DNA of 64,000 nt. Origin: Dictyobacter kobayashii (GTDB lineage Bacteria; Chloroflexota; Ktedonobacteria; Ktedonobacterales; Ktedonobacteraceae). The notes below the pieces were generated by a model. The model ran no database searches and had not been told where the DNA came from. It saw only the letters and a list, made by a program, of their open reading frames with translations. The stretch is from assembly GCF_003967555.1 (NCBI RefSeq), contig NZ_BIFS01000002.1, positions 1,922,001-1,986,000 of the forward strand. The letters run 5' to 3'. A program made the position numbers and the translations under genes. This document shows, one piece after another, positions 27,205 to 37,158 of this stretch; the first letter of the stretch is position 1; each line of letters begins with the position of its first letter.

Positions 27205-28120
27205 CTATTTGGTTGTTTCTACGCGTTGCCAGATATCCTGATAGGAGCGGTGTTTGAGGTGTAATTCGGTCCAGACACAGAGCCAGAGGTGTACGCGCGC
27301 CATGAACAGACACCAGGTCCACCAGCGTTCATGCCTCGATTGTGGATAAGCGAGTGATGAACGAAATCCAGCCAATGCCTCACGTTTCAATGAACGCATA
27401 TGCTCAGGAGGGCGGACATATTTTTTATTATCAGCCAGTAGCGGTTGTGGTGTCTGGGCGGCGCCAGCACTGCTGCGTACCTTCTGCAATAACCAATCCT
27501 GATAGGTGGTAGGATAGCGTACGGCTACCCTGGCTTTAGGGGCGTAATCGATTGTGTAGCCTTGCTGCCAGATTAATTGAGAGATAAAAGCGTCGTCGGC
27601 CAGCGTTTCCTGGGGAAGAGGCGAGAGTAATGCACTGCGTGCCGCGTATAGATAGCCTGAGCAATCCAGATACTGTTGTTGTTGTGAGCACCGCATACGC
27701 ATATAATGGGCTCCCGCATCAGTTAGCAGATGCGACCAATAATCGAGCATAGAAGAACGGGAATTGGCTGAGATCGGTCGGCCTGTTACCGCGCCGCAAT
27801 TTGGATTGCTAAAAGGAACCAGCAAGGCTGCAATAGCCTCTTCTTGAATTACGACATCTCCATCTGTAAACACACAAACGTGCCCCTGGATCTGGGAGAG
27901 TGCCAGATTCAGGGCGGCTGGCTTTCCCTTACCCTGATCGACCAGGCGTTGTACCTGTGGATAACATTCCGTGAATATCTGTACCACCCTGGCCGTTTCC
28001 TCATCCGGGCAGACTACCAGCATTTCATAATCCTCTGGCCAATCCTGCTCTATCAGTGCTTTAATGGCGACCCCAACGGTTCTTGGCTCTTTATAAGCGG
28101 TAAGAATGCAACTGATCATG
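27205..28120 (-). CDS. family 2 glycosyltransferase
   Basis: A 304-residue GT-A fold transferase. The N-terminus ISCILTAYKEPRTVG binds the nucleotide; VCVFTDGDVVIQEEAI near residue 90 is the DXD-like metal/nucleotide site; LADDAFISQLIWQQGY near 185 carries the ED-type catalytic acidic pair; QDWLLQKVRSSAG is the QxxRW-like region. It probably transfers a sugar from an NDP- or polyprenyl-linked donor to an envelope glycan. The ATG at 28120 has GGGGGGAAATC upstream. An IS66-family element is inserted 79 bases upstream of the start, so its original promoter may have been displaced. Confidence 0.82.
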
Positions 28121-28199
28121 ATTTCCCCCCGGTTTAGGCGGTGCACCTGGAATTGTGTCCTGGTCTGGATTTTTACAAGCCATCAATTAGAATATTTTC

Positions 28200-29743
28200 G
28201 TAACTACTCAGTAGCCCATGCAATGGGGAAAGGAGAACCAGCAAAAACCGCAGCAATGGCAGCAAGCATTGAGCGCCCCTGCTTGCGCATGGTTGAAAGA
28301 TAGCTGCGAATGATGCAAAAAGCCGTAGCTCCATCGTCACTGCGGAAGGTTCCGGAAATCTTTTGCTGCACTTTCACCATGCGTAAATCTCGTTCGGCGA
28401 GATTGTTGGTAAAAGGCACAGACAGGTCCTCCAGAAAACCCAACACTTGATCAGCTCGCTTTAAGAGCGCATCGAGCAGATTCTTGGAGGCTTCCTGTTT
28501 TTTGCGTCCTTGTCGTTTGGGCTGCAGACTTCCTGGGGGAGGGGCTTGAGCGGCATGCGTGGCAAAGCCAGCGGCCAGAATGGCAAAATACTGGGCAAGC
28601 CACTGCTCCCGTTCGGGGGTGGGGACGGCGCTCGCTCCTTGGAGGCGCCAGCGATCAGCGGCTTGCTTCATCGCCAGCAACAGATCGAACATGGCTTGTC
28701 CCCAAGGCTGCTTCTCCTGTTCGGCGACATACAGGCAGTCGCGTAGCAGGTGGGCTCCGCAGAGGCTATGGGTACAGAGGTAGCGATCATAGCTGGACCA
28801 GCGATCATGCATGGAGCGGCCCTGATAGTGTGGCCAGATCCCAATCTGCTCCAGAGCCTGATGCCCTCGTTTGCGATGCCAGGAGTACAGGGTGAGCCAG
28901 GGAGTCGCATTGAGATGCATCCAATGCAAGATGCCTTTGACACGCATCCCCGTTTCGTCAGCATGTTGCAAGGGGCTGGCCAGCAGTAAGGTTTTGATCC
29001 GCTCGATGCTCGACTCAAGGGTCTTGGCTGCCTGAGCAATCCAACGGACCAGCGTGCCTTCGGACAACTGACACCCGCACAGATCAGCAAGAGCTTCACA
29101 GGTGCGTTGCAGTGGCACCAGTTGAAAGTGGGAAAGATAGACCGCCAAGGCTTGGACCTGCGGGCCATACTGGACAGCAGCATCGACGCCTGCCGGAAAA
29201 GACGCCTGCGTCACATGCTGGCAATAGGGGCAGCAGATTGCTTGTCGGCAATGCTCCTCGACCAGCAAACGCCACGTGGGCAGATCGTGGACTTGACGGC
29301 GTTCGTTGGTGATAGCTGCCTCCTGCTCAAGAGGGTACTGACATGCTTCACAGTGCGTTGGACGATGAAGCACGACGCTATCAGGAGTCAATGCTTGCAT
29401 CAGGGTATGACCGTGGTGACCGGCTTGTCCACCGGAAGTCTTGCCGCTTTTGCGCCGCTGTTTGCCAGGTTTGCGACCCAATCCATCACTGGAAGGAGGT
29501 TTACTACTATTATGACTATCTTTTCCCAATCGCCGTTCAAGCTCTTCAATGCGCAACAAGGCACCTATGAGCAATCCTTCGAGCTCTTCGATCCTGCGAT
29601 CTTTCTGCTCTGCTTGCTCTTTGAATGCCTCTGCTTGCTCTTTGAGCTCTCGGTAGGCTTTCTGAAGATTTCTCACTTCTTCTTCTGTCATGCTCTTAGT
29701 TTATCAGCTTTGTCCAGCTTTTCTCAAGGTACTGAGTAGTTAC
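28200..29743. mobile_element. complete IS66-family insertion sequence (1,544 bp)
   Basis: The element is bounded by terminal inverted repeats GTAACTACTCAGTA (28200-28213 and inverted at 29730-29743; 16 bp with one mismatch). It is flanked by a perfect 8-bp target duplication, ATATTTTC (28192-28199 and 29744-29751), the length expected for IS66. It contains only the transposase gene, like the single-gene members of the family. The intact frame, matching ends and perfect duplication indicate a recent insertion. Confidence 0.95.
28204..29691 (-). CDS. IS66-family transposase
   Basis: A 495-residue DDE transposase (TnpC type). Order of parts: a coiled coil with heptads (AYRELKEQAEAFKEQAEQKDRR, residues about 10-50), the SSKPPSSDG linker typical of IS66, a zinc-binding region (CEACQYPL and CPYCQHV, residues about 110-160), and the catalytic domain with LQHADETGMRV (first Asp), CGAHLLRDCLYVAEQ and the C-terminal NNLAERDLRMVKVQQKISGTFRS (Glu). 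The stop codon lies four bases inside the left inverted repeat end of the element. The accessory TnpA and TnpB genes of longer IS66 elements are absent. Confidence 0.95.
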   Translation of the reverse strand: MTEEEVRNLQKAYRELKEQAEAFKEQAEQKDRRIEELEGLLIGALLRIEELERRLGKDSHNSSKPPSSDGLGRKPGKQRRKSGKTSGGQAGHHGHTLMQALTPDSVVLHRPTHCEACQYPLEQEAAITNERRQVHDLPTWRLLVEEHCRQAICCPYCQHVTQASFPAGVDAAVQYGPQVQALAVYLSHFQLVPLQRTCEALADLCGCQLSEGTLVRWIAQAAKTLESSIERIKTLLLASPLQHADETGMRVKGILHWMHLNATPWLTLYSWHRKRGHQALEQIGIWPHYQGRSMHDRWSSYDRYLCTHSLCGAHLLRDCLYVAEQEKQPWGQAMFDLLLAMKQAADRWRLQGASAVPTPEREQWLAQYFAILAAGFATHAAQAPPPGSLQPKRQGRKKQEASKNLLDALLKRADQVLGFLEDLSVPFTNNLAERDLRMVKVQQKISGTFRSDDGATAFCIIRSYLSTMRKQGRSMLAAIAAVFAGSPFPIAWATE

Positions 29744-29751
29744 ATATTTTC

Positions 29752-30146
29752 AATAACCAAATACGCGCTTTACTCTACTTGAGTCTTTTAACATGGTCAA
29801 GCAAATAGGACTTCCTTCCAATGCCCGCTATCCTCAGAAATTTAGCATGTAGAATATACATTTTTCTCAACCTTGTTTCTCTTTCAATACCAGATCTGTA
29901 CAATACACATACATTAGCAACGAAAATAAGTAGAGGAGACAGATGAAAAATCAATAGCATCAAAAAAAAATAGAACATAAACATGCGTCTGCTTATTCTA
30001 GAAATGTATTTACTCGCAATCACTCTTTGTGTTACCATATATGCGTTCTGTATGAGTATTTTTCCTGCTTTTTACGTTATATAGGCATGTATGCAATCTT
30101 GCCTTTATGTTTGTTCCTGTATTTTTTACTGGGGGGAGTAAAAACA
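29752..30146. other. AT-rich intergenic region
   Basis: No gene is visible between the insertion sequence and the response regulator. The last bases hold the GGGGGGAG ribosome binding site at 30131-30138. Confidence 0.45.
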
Positions 30147-30539
30147 GTGAATATTGGAGTTCTTGATGATAATCCAGCCATTCTCGCTTTTTTATCCACT
30201 ACTTTGAGAATGGATGGTCACACCGTTGTGACCCATACCACGGGGACATCTATGCTGGAAGCAATCTTTCCAGCCGCCACTACTTCTATGCAGGCAGCAC
30301 CATACGACCTGGTTGTATTAGATCTACTCTTACCCGGTACAATGACCGGTGCTGATGTATTCTTTGCTATCCGTAAGGAATTTGAGTCCTGGCAACTGCC
30401 GGTTATTATTATTACCGCAGTGAGTGGGCCGACGCTGGAACAATTCCGACGCATCTTACCAGATGATGTGCCATTGTTACGCAAACCCTTTGCCCCACGT
30501 ACACTGCGTCAATTGATTAGCCAGCTCACCGACCAGTAA
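30147..30539 (+). CDS. single-domain response regulator (CheY-like receiver)
   Basis: A 130-residue receiver domain without an output domain. The acidic pair is in IGVLDDNPA, the phosphoacceptor Asp in LVVLDLLLPGTMTG near residue 57, the Thr/Ser in VIIITAVSG near 92, and the conserved Lys in LLRKPFAP near 115. The start is the GTG at 30147 with GGGGGGAG nine bases upstream; an upstream frame start would add a hydrophobic tail without support. No histidine kinase is adjacent, so its partner is elsewhere. Confidence 0.85.
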   Translation: MNIGVLDDNPAILAFLSTTLRMDGHTVVTHTTGTSMLEAIFPAATTSMQAAPYDLVVLDLLLPGTMTGADVFFAIRKEFESWQLPVIIITAVSGPTLEQFRRILPDDVPLLRKPFAPRTLRQLISQLTDQ

Positions 30540-30558
30540 TCTCTGCCCATGGCTTGAA

Positions 30559-32160
30559 TTAAGCCATCGCGCCCGTTGTTGTTTTGCCCAGGCGCTGCTC
30601 TTCTAAATCTAATTCTCGTTCTATCGCACGCAACACCTCATCATCAATGGTATTGCGATCCCGCAAGTCGATAATGGCTATGCGCTCGGCCGTAAGGATT
30701 TCGCGTTGCAGGCGAGTATTAATATTGAGATGCTTATGCAATGCATCCGCTTTTTCACCTTGCTCAAAGGTAGTGATATGTCGTAGTTTTTGTTGATAGT
30801 AATTGTATAGAGAAGCATGAAATTCCCTGGGCACCCAGTGCTCATTTTTCAACTCATCCAGACGCGCTATGGCTGCCTCAGTAGCGGCCCGGCGTGCCTG
30901 GAGCCGTTCTTCATCAACCTCATTACCACCGCTTAAACCAAGCAATCGAATCAACGGTGTCAGTGTCAGGCCTTGTCCAACCAGCGTGACCAGGATGACT
31001 CCAAAGGCCAGAAAAATAATCAGGTCGCGTTGAGGAAAAAGAATTCCATTATGAAGTGTGAGCGGAAGAGCCAGGGCTGCCGCCAGAGAGACGCCACCCC
31101 GCAGGCCGGTCCAGCCAATAATAGTGGTCGAACGCCATTTTGGTTCTAGCTCACTAAGGCGTACCCGTGGATTGAGCACTGGCGGCAGATAGGAAGAGGC
31201 AAACACAAGCAACAAACGGACCAGAATGGCTGTGATGCTTACCAGTAGCACACTCCACAGTAATGTCGGAATTTGATGCGAGCTAAAGTTTTTCAGTATG
31301 TCACGCAACTCAAGTCCAATCAGCAGAAAGACGAGTCCGTTAAACTGAAAAACCAATGTATTCCATACCGCCATGGCGGGTAAGCGAGTACTAGAGGTAA
31401 AGAAACGGGATGAATGGCGACTCAAATAGAGTCCAGCCGCAAGCGTGGCCAGTACACCAGAACCACCCAGCGCTTCAGCCAATAGATAGGCCGCAAACGG
31501 TGTGATGAGGGTAATGGTGATTTCAATGGTTGGCTCATCCAGTAAACGGTGCAGCTTAACCAGTGGCCAGGCCAGCAATAAGCCCAGAAGCAGGCTCCCC
31601 ACGCCGACCAGGACAAATTCAAGTCCCGCCTGCCAGAGTGAGAATGTAGCGGTCACTACACTGGCTACCGCAAATTTGTAAATGACCAGTCCCGTGGCAT
31701 CATTGACCATACTTTCACCCTCTAGAATTGTTACGATCCTGCGTGGCAGGCCGAGGCTCTGGGCGGTCGCACTGGCAGCAACGGCGTCTGTGGGCGAGAT
31801 AATCGCGCCAAGCACAAAAGCGACTGGCCACGGTAGACCAATCAGGAAATGGGACACCACAGCTACCAGGATAGTGGTGGCCAGGACCAGGCCAATAGAG
31901 AGTAGCAGAATGGGGCGCAGATTTGTACGGAACTCACGCCACGAGGTCTGCCAGGCTGAAGAGTAAATCAAAGGTGGTAAGAAAACGAACAGAATCCAAT
32001 CCGGATCAACGCGAATGGCTGGCAGTCCTGGGATGAAGGCCATTAATAGTCCACCAATGACAAGCATGATCGCGTAGGGAATATGCAGCCGAATAGCGAT
32101 GATGGCCAGGATAACAATGGCTATAAAGAGGAAAAAAATCAGGGTGATTGTCTCAGGCAT
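30559..32160 (-). CDS. Na+/H+ antiporter, CPA1 (NhaP/NHE-like) family
   Basis: A 533-residue membrane protein with about 12 helices (residues 1-410) and a cytosolic tail rich in charged helices (410-533). Family signatures are FLPPLIYSSAWQTSW near residue 60, ALGAIISPTDAVAASA near 125 (the ion-binding ND/PTD region appears as SPTDAVA), VNDATGLVIYKFA near 155 and GWTGLRGGVSLAAALALPL near 355. It exchanges protons for sodium or potassium and helps control pH and salt. It converges with the response regulator gene. Confidence 0.92.
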   Translation of the reverse strand: MPETITLIFFLFIAIVILAIIAIRLHIPYAIMLVIGGLLMAFIPGLPAIRVDPDWILFVFLPPLIYSSAWQTSWREFRTNLRPILLLSIGLVLATTILVAVVSHFLIGLPWPVAFVLGAIISPTDAVAASATAQSLGLPRRIVTILEGESMVNDATGLVIYKFAVASVVTATFSLWQAGLEFVLVGVGSLLLGLLLAWPLVKLHRLLDEPTIEITITLITPFAAYLLAEALGGSGVLATLAAGLYLSRHSSRFFTSSTRLPAMAVWNTLVFQFNGLVFLLIGLELRDILKNFSSHQIPTLLWSVLLVSITAILVRLLLVFASSYLPPVLNPRVRLSELEPKWRSTTIIGWTGLRGGVSLAAALALPLTLHNGILFPQRDLIIFLAFGVILVTLVGQGLTLTPLIRLLGLSGGNEVDEERLQARRAATEAAIARLDELKNEHWVPREFHASLYNYYQQKLRHITTFEQGEKADALHKHLNINTRLQREILTAERIAIIDLRDRNTIDDEVLRAIERELDLEEQRLGKTTTGAMA

Positions 32161-32361
32161 GCCGGTAGCGTCCTTCCTTCACCTGCGCTAGCAGCGCAGG
32201 TGGGTCGTGCGACTAACTTCAATAATTACATAGTTGAAGTAATAATAAAATCGCCGACCAGACTTCCCGGCACACCTGTGTTTCTTAGTTACTTACAAAA
32301 TATAACTAGTAATTAATTCTATCACCTCCGTTAAATAATATCCAGTCAATAAAGCGGAAAT

Positions 32362-32504
32362 CAGGGCTATTTAATGTTTCTCTTTGGCGCCTGCGGCGTC
32401 AGGTTGGGGGTGTGGAGTGTGTGGTGGGCGGCCGCGGGCGGCCGCCCACCACACACTCCACACCTGAAAGATGTATATCTCTGGACGAACATTAAATGGC
32501 CCTG
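32362..32504. mobile_element. MITE copy 1 (143 bp, 9-bp target duplication)
   Basis: Starts with CAGGGCTATTTAATGTT and ends with its inverted counterpart (one mismatch), ending GCCCTG. The flanks carry a perfect 9-bp direct repeat, AGCGGAAAT, at 32353-32361 and 32505-32513. The interior is dominated by a perfect 27-bp inverted repeat with a 2-base centre (32409-32464) that starts GGTGTGGAGTGTGTGGTGGG. It has no coding capacity. Same family as 36596-36758 and 62056-62397. Confidence 0.85.
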
Positions 32505-32631
32505 AGCGGAAATGCCCTTGCAATAAATATATCTATCCAAAATGAGGTTGTGGTAACAGATTACATTCTATTGCCACAGTTTTCCAAACAGATGATGGTA
32601 CGATATTGTTCTATTTGTTCCAGCATGCTTC

Positions 32632-34125
32632 CTATAGTATGTCTACTGGGATATTATAACCAGGAGCATATCCCAGCTGGGTGACAAGCGGTTGATATTG
32701 ACTGTAGGAGGCTACAAGTTTCGGTGAGCCCCAGTTGGCCTGCGAGAGCGAACGTAGAATCGCTCCAATGCCAGCTGCAACCTGATTTTCAGTTTGCTCT
32801 TCTGGATGGTCACACCAGACGTGCAATTTGGCTCCTATTTTTTTTAAGTGCGAGGGCTCCACACGGATGTGGCCCTGAAAAACACGTTGCTCAAACTGCT
32901 CGTAGACTTGATCGGGACCAGTTGGGAAGTGAGGGCCAAGTACATAATACAGTAGATCAGCATTGCAGTTCATGATGGGGATTTGTTGCTCTATCAGTTC
33001 CTGCGGAGATAGACCAGCATTCAGCCAATGTTCATAAACCATATCTTTTGCGATGGTGATCGCTGTACCGCCATACAATCCATCATTCCAGACACGCGTA
33101 ACCTTACCATGCGATTTTATGATGTCATTAGCCCAGTTAACAAAGCCTAGATAGGTATCCCGTTCAGTTGCAGCAGGACCATAATGAGTACGAGCATACT
33201 CCAATAATTGAGGATAATTGCTATAATCCTCGTGCATCAAATACTCATCAGCTCCGATATGCCAGTAAGGGCCAGGAAAAAGAGGAATAAACTCATCCAG
33301 GAGATCTTTTATTAAGCTGTATGCTTGTTCATTGCCCAGATCAATATCACCCGGCTTACGTTTCCCTGTAACATCCACCAGTTGCAATTCCGGATGATGT
33401 GCCAGGATCGTGTCCATGTGCCCTGGCATATCGATCTCAGGTACAATGGTTACATGGTAGCGCCGGGCTAACTCCAGTAATTGCTGAATTTCCGCCCTGG
33501 TATAGTGCTGTGGAGACATCACCTCCGGATGACGCTCGCTCTCTAAACGGAATCCATAGTTGTCAGAAAGGTGGAGATGGAAGTAATTGAATTTGAGGTA
33601 GGCCAGATCACGTATATAACTTTCTAGCCAGTGTAGTGAAAAATATTTACGACCAACGTCAACCATCAGGCTCCGTTCAGGATACTCAGGCCAATCGCGG
33701 GCAGTGCCAGCAGGTAAAGAGTAGCTCTGTCTTAATAACTGGAGCACAGTGCGCGTTCCATAGAAAATTCCATGATCTTCCGGTGCCAGAATGTGTAGCG
33801 ACGCCGCTACCTCCAGTACATACCCTTCGTGACCCAGCGCTGTGTCCTGGGAGAGCGATAGCCAGATATCTCCGTCGCGAGCTGAACTCTCACTGACTAC
33901 AGGGATAGAAAAGCCTGTCAGTTGCTTTAAATCTGCAGCAAATACATCTCCAATCTCCTTTAATTGTGTGGCATATGTCTCGTTCAGCACGATACGAGCA
34001 TGTTCACTAAAAGTATATGTTCCTGTAGCAGTAGTCCATTCTTGCAATGCAGGGATGGTCTGTGGACGTCCCTTGAGGTTTGCTATATTATCAGCAGCGC
34101 TGCGTGGTGTGGGTGAATTCGTCAT
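32632..34125 (-). CDS. beta-N-acetylhexosaminidase, glycoside hydrolase family 20
   Basis: A 497-residue GH20 enzyme that removes terminal N-acetylglucosamine or N-acetylgalactosamine. The N-terminal GH20b-like domain covers residues about 20-145; the catalytic barrel begins with YPERSLMVDVGRKYFSLHWL. The catalytic Asp-Glu pair is in YWHIGADEYLM near residue 290; FHLHLSDNYGFRLES and VPEIDMPGHM are other barrel landmarks. No signal peptide is seen. AAGGAGG precedes the ATG. Its product could feed the amino-sugar type operon at 9.2-14.6 kb, but the two are not linked. Confidence 0.92.
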   Translation of the reverse strand: MTNSPTPRSAADNIANLKGRPQTIPALQEWTTATGTYTFSEHARIVLNETYATQLKEIGDVFAADLKQLTGFSIPVVSESSARDGDIWLSLSQDTALGHEGYVLEVAASLHILAPEDHGIFYGTRTVLQLLRQSYSLPAGTARDWPEYPERSLMVDVGRKYFSLHWLESYIRDLAYLKFNYFHLHLSDNYGFRLESERHPEVMSPQHYTRAEIQQLLELARRYHVTIVPEIDMPGHMDTILAHHPELQLVDVTGKRKPGDIDLGNEQAYSLIKDLLDEFIPLFPGPYWHIGADEYLMHEDYSNYPQLLEYARTHYGPAATERDTYLGFVNWANDIIKSHGKVTRVWNDGLYGGTAITIAKDMVYEHWLNAGLSPQELIEQQIPIMNCNADLLYYVLGPHFPTGPDQVYEQFEQRVFQGHIRVEPSHLKKIGAKLHVWCDHPEEQTENQVAAGIGAILRSLSQANWGSPKLVASYSQYQPLVTQLGYAPGYNIPVDIL

Positions 34126-34250
34126 AAATCCTCCTTGAAGCTGGCGGTTGGGGAGTCTTATTTAATGCCCATGTGGCAAAAAAAGAAAAGCATGAAAAAA
34201 GCGTAACTTTTTTTGCTTTTGTTGTCAAGTCATCTAGACCACTATGAATC

Positions 34251-34324
34251 TATCTCATTGCCGCCCATGAGCGGCAATGAGATAGGGGGGTGCAGGAGGG
34301 GCTTGGCGCCCTCCTGCACCCCCC
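34251..34324. terminator. two back-to-back hairpins between the S9 peptidase and GH20 genes
   Basis: Hairpin one: 14-bp perfect stem (34251-34264 with 34271-34284). Hairpin two follows at once: 16-bp perfect stem (34285-34300 with 34309-34324). Both lie 143 bp or more downstream of the S9 gene stop and before the GH20 start on the same strand. Termination of the peptidase transcript is the simple explanation, but neither has a classic T-run. Confidence 0.5.
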
Positions 34325-34466
34325 CCAAATATTAATTGTTAGCCATGATCGGGCAGCGATGAGAAGGGGAGGGATGGAGCGGGGATGCTCCACGGCTCCG
34401 ACAGGTGTACTAGTCAGGCCGCCTCCCAGGGTCGTGGGGCGCTGGCACCGTCTGCTTTGGTTGAAA

Positions 34467-36430
34467 TTAGAGGTAGCGTTTAAACCAGTCAAGGGTTCTT
34501 TGTGTATAGTCCAGGATATGTTTTCGTTCAGTGAGTCCGTGTCCTTCTCGTGGATAGGTGACGAGCTCGGTTGGTACCTTCTGTTCTTGTAGGGCACGGT
34601 AAAAGGCATAGGCCTGATTAAGTGGCACACAGGCATCTTTATCACCATGCACAATTAAGGTTGGGGTTTGTACCTGGCTGGCGTAGGTGATTGGTGAGCG
34701 TTCACGATAAACATTGGCATGGGTGAGCGGATTGGCTGGCTGATCGATCTGACCCAGGAAGCGCATATCCCAATCCTGGATATTTGTCTGGGCATGGAAA
34801 CTATGGAAATCACTGATACCCGCACCCATCACGGCCGCTTTAAAACGTTGGGTTTGCGTCACCGTCCAGGCTGTCATAAAGCCGCCGTAGCTCCAGCCCA
34901 TGATGCCAATGCGTTGAGCATCGACAAGGTTTCGATTGACAAGATACTCGACCCCTTTGAGTATATCCTGCAGGTCTTTGCCGCCCATATCACCAATGAC
35001 GGCATCAGCGAAGGCGACACCACTGCCCATACTGCCACGAATATTGGGACGGAGCACTACATAGCCAGCGGCGGCCAATGCCTGTGTCCGATATGAGTCC
35101 CAGTCCTCTTGCCAGACTCCTGATGGACCCCCATGAACATTGACCACCAGCGGTGGCAGGCTGGGGTCGCTGGTCTTTTTAGGCCAGGTCACCAGGGCTT
35201 CAATCGACCAACCATCAACGCTCTCATAGCGAATCTTTTCAGTTGTAGCCACAGCTAAGGTTTCCTCAGCAATAGGATTCAATTGTGAGCGGCGCTGCCA
35301 GGTGATCGATGGTGTCTGCTGGTCCTCAATGGGAAAATCGCCCAACCAGACATCGTTTGGATGGTTTTCTGAATGCGTAGCTGCGATATGGCGCAGATCT
35401 GCTGTGGTAGAGAGGTGTGGCCAGCCACGTTCCCCGAGCAAAAAGTTATCCGAGACCGTTGTGAATGTACCGTTGGCCTCTTCGAGCAACGCTACTCGCG
35501 TAGTTAGCCCAGCCCAACCAGCACAGAGTATGCGCTGACCATCAGGATGCCATTGAAGCCATGTCGGGCTCCAATCGATGCCAGGGGTCAGGTTGCGCAC
35601 CTGGCCATCTGTTAAAGAATGGATAAAGATATCGCCACCACCGCGATCTGGATCGCTCCATTCTCCTGAAACGTAAGCCAGGCGCGTGCCATCTGGAGAC
35701 CATGTGAGCGCGAAGGCCTGTCGCTTCAACTGACTGACCTGGTGAATCGCGCCACCATTAGCTGCTACCAGGCCAATCTGGCCGCGATACCAATCTGTTT
35801 CATCCGGCCCTGTAGCATAATACACGGCAAAGTGCTGACTATCAGGCGACCAGGTATAGTGCCAGATTGTCTGACCATTAGGCGTAACTGGTTCAGCAAT
35901 ATCATAATCAGGCCTTACCGTCCACAGGCGTGTATGGCGTCCCTGACCGTTGTATTGGACCTGCGGATCTTGTGGTGGCGGATCACCTTCGATTGAACAA
36001 AAGGCGATGTGTTTGCCATCTGGAGACCAGGAAACATTGCTAATTCCATTGGGAGGGCACAGACCTGGCGCTCTTCACCAGTCTGTACGTCTTTTAAATA
36101 AAGCTGAGGATGATTACCTTTTTCGCTATCAACTTTTGAAGCAAAGGCAAGTGTACGGCTATCGGGTGACCAGGCGGGAGCACTATCTTTGCGCGATCCC
36201 TTTGTCATGGGCTGTGGAACTCCTCCAGTTGTGTCCACCATCCATAGGCGGTTCCGATATTTATCTTGTTCAGGTAACCATTCGCCAACCAGGAAGGCAA
36301 TTTTGGTCCCATCCGGCGAGATCACTGCATTAGAAGCCGCACGGACACTAAAAACGGTCTCAGGGGTGATGTCCTGTCTTTGCACTGATATCTTTGGCGT
36401 TGATTGATTATTATTGTGAGAGATATTCAT
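34467..36430 (-). CDS. S9 family prolyl oligopeptidase/acylaminoacyl peptidase (apparent frameshift)
   Basis: A serine peptidase with an N-terminal beta-propeller of TolB/WD40-like blades (repeated SPDGTKIAFL, SPDSRTLAFAS, SPDGTRLAYVSG) and a C-terminal alpha/beta hydrolase domain. Nucleophile: GIMGWSYGGFMTAW; acid: HGDKDACVPL; His: YPREGHGLTER. The frame breaks at 36051-36053 (plus-strand GGG), where CALP should be followed by NGISNVSWSPDGK. One more C on the coding strand restores it and gives 654 residues, the usual length. The ATG at 36430 is chosen. It trims short peptides in the cytoplasm. The gene is probably intact in the organism. Confidence 0.88.
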
Positions 36431-36595
36431 ACGGCTCAATTCTCGTTTTCTTTATGTTCATCTAAACTACAGTAGTGGGCTAGCAGCGAACGCAAAAAAA
36501 TAGGGTTCAAGACAATGTTCGTCTCTCCTTTAAATCATGGCATACTTTAGTATATCTTCTTCTTTGCCTTTTGTGTATGCATGATAAATCTAAAG

Positions 36596-36758
36596 CAGGG
36601 CTTTTTCATGTTCCTCTTTGGCGCCTGCGGCGCCGGGCTGGGAGGGTGGAGTGTGTATGGTGGGCGGCCGCGGCCGCCCACCATACACACTCCACACCTG
36701 AAAGAAGGCCCATCGTATCGCTTGCCTATGATCTCTAGATGAACATGAAAAAGCCCTG
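36596..36758. mobile_element. MITE copy 2 (163 bp, perfect 9-bp target duplication)
   Basis: Perfect 18-bp terminal inverted repeats (CAGGGCTTTTTCATGTTC at 36596-36613, inverted at 36741-36758) are flanked by a perfect 9-bp direct repeat, AATCTAAAG (36587-36595 and 36759-36767). The centre is a perfect 50-bp palindrome (36646-36695). It is non-coding and shares its ends and the GTGGAGTGTGT-GGTGGGCGGCCGC palindrome with the copy at 32362. Confidence 0.9.
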
Positions 36759-36865
36759 AATCTAAAGGCTCTGATATAAAAGCGCACCTTAATAAAGAAA
36801 ACATTTTATAAAATTTTGACCTTTCCATCACATATTCCATACAACTTGCTTCTATAATGAAGTTA

Positions 36866-37050
36866 ATGCTGCAGAGGAAATTGACAGTACCAGTAAGCAT
36901 GAAGGCCTGATTTGTGGACATCTGTATGATACTCTGATCTCTGCAGGAGTATGGCATCCGTACAGCATGGATCGCGCTAGCGCTGCATCCTTACTGGTAC
37001 TGCATATTCTCTTGTTCTGTAAACCTAACTCTCTGCCATCTCTGCAGTAT
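36866..37050 (+). other. nested inverted repeats in the leader of thiO
   Basis: ATGCTGCAGAG (36866-36876) is the near complement of 37040-37050, and inside it CAGTACCAGTAAGCATG (36885-36901) is the complement of 36986-37002 with one mismatch. A further small stem around GATACTC/GAGTAT lies in the middle. The structure is followed by a T-rich run (37051-37059). It sits about 110 bases before thiO and could be an RNA switch or the relic of an inserted element. It does not match the TPP riboswitch consensus. Confidence 0.45.
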
Positions 37051-37158
37051 TTTTTCTTTTCCCCAGGATATTCCACATCTGCTGTTGCGCTGATTGCCTT
37101 CCTATTGTTATTATTCCAGGGTTGGAAAATAAACTTGGATGATTGAGATTAAAACACG

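Noticed and set aside
32362..32504. Simple transcription terminator for the antiporter or GH20 gene
   Set aside because: The long palindrome could terminate transcripts, but the shared ends and the 9-bp duplication show that it is an inserted element.
36866..37059. TPP riboswitch before thiO
   Set aside because: The conserved CTGAGA and ACCTGATCTGG-type segments are absent.
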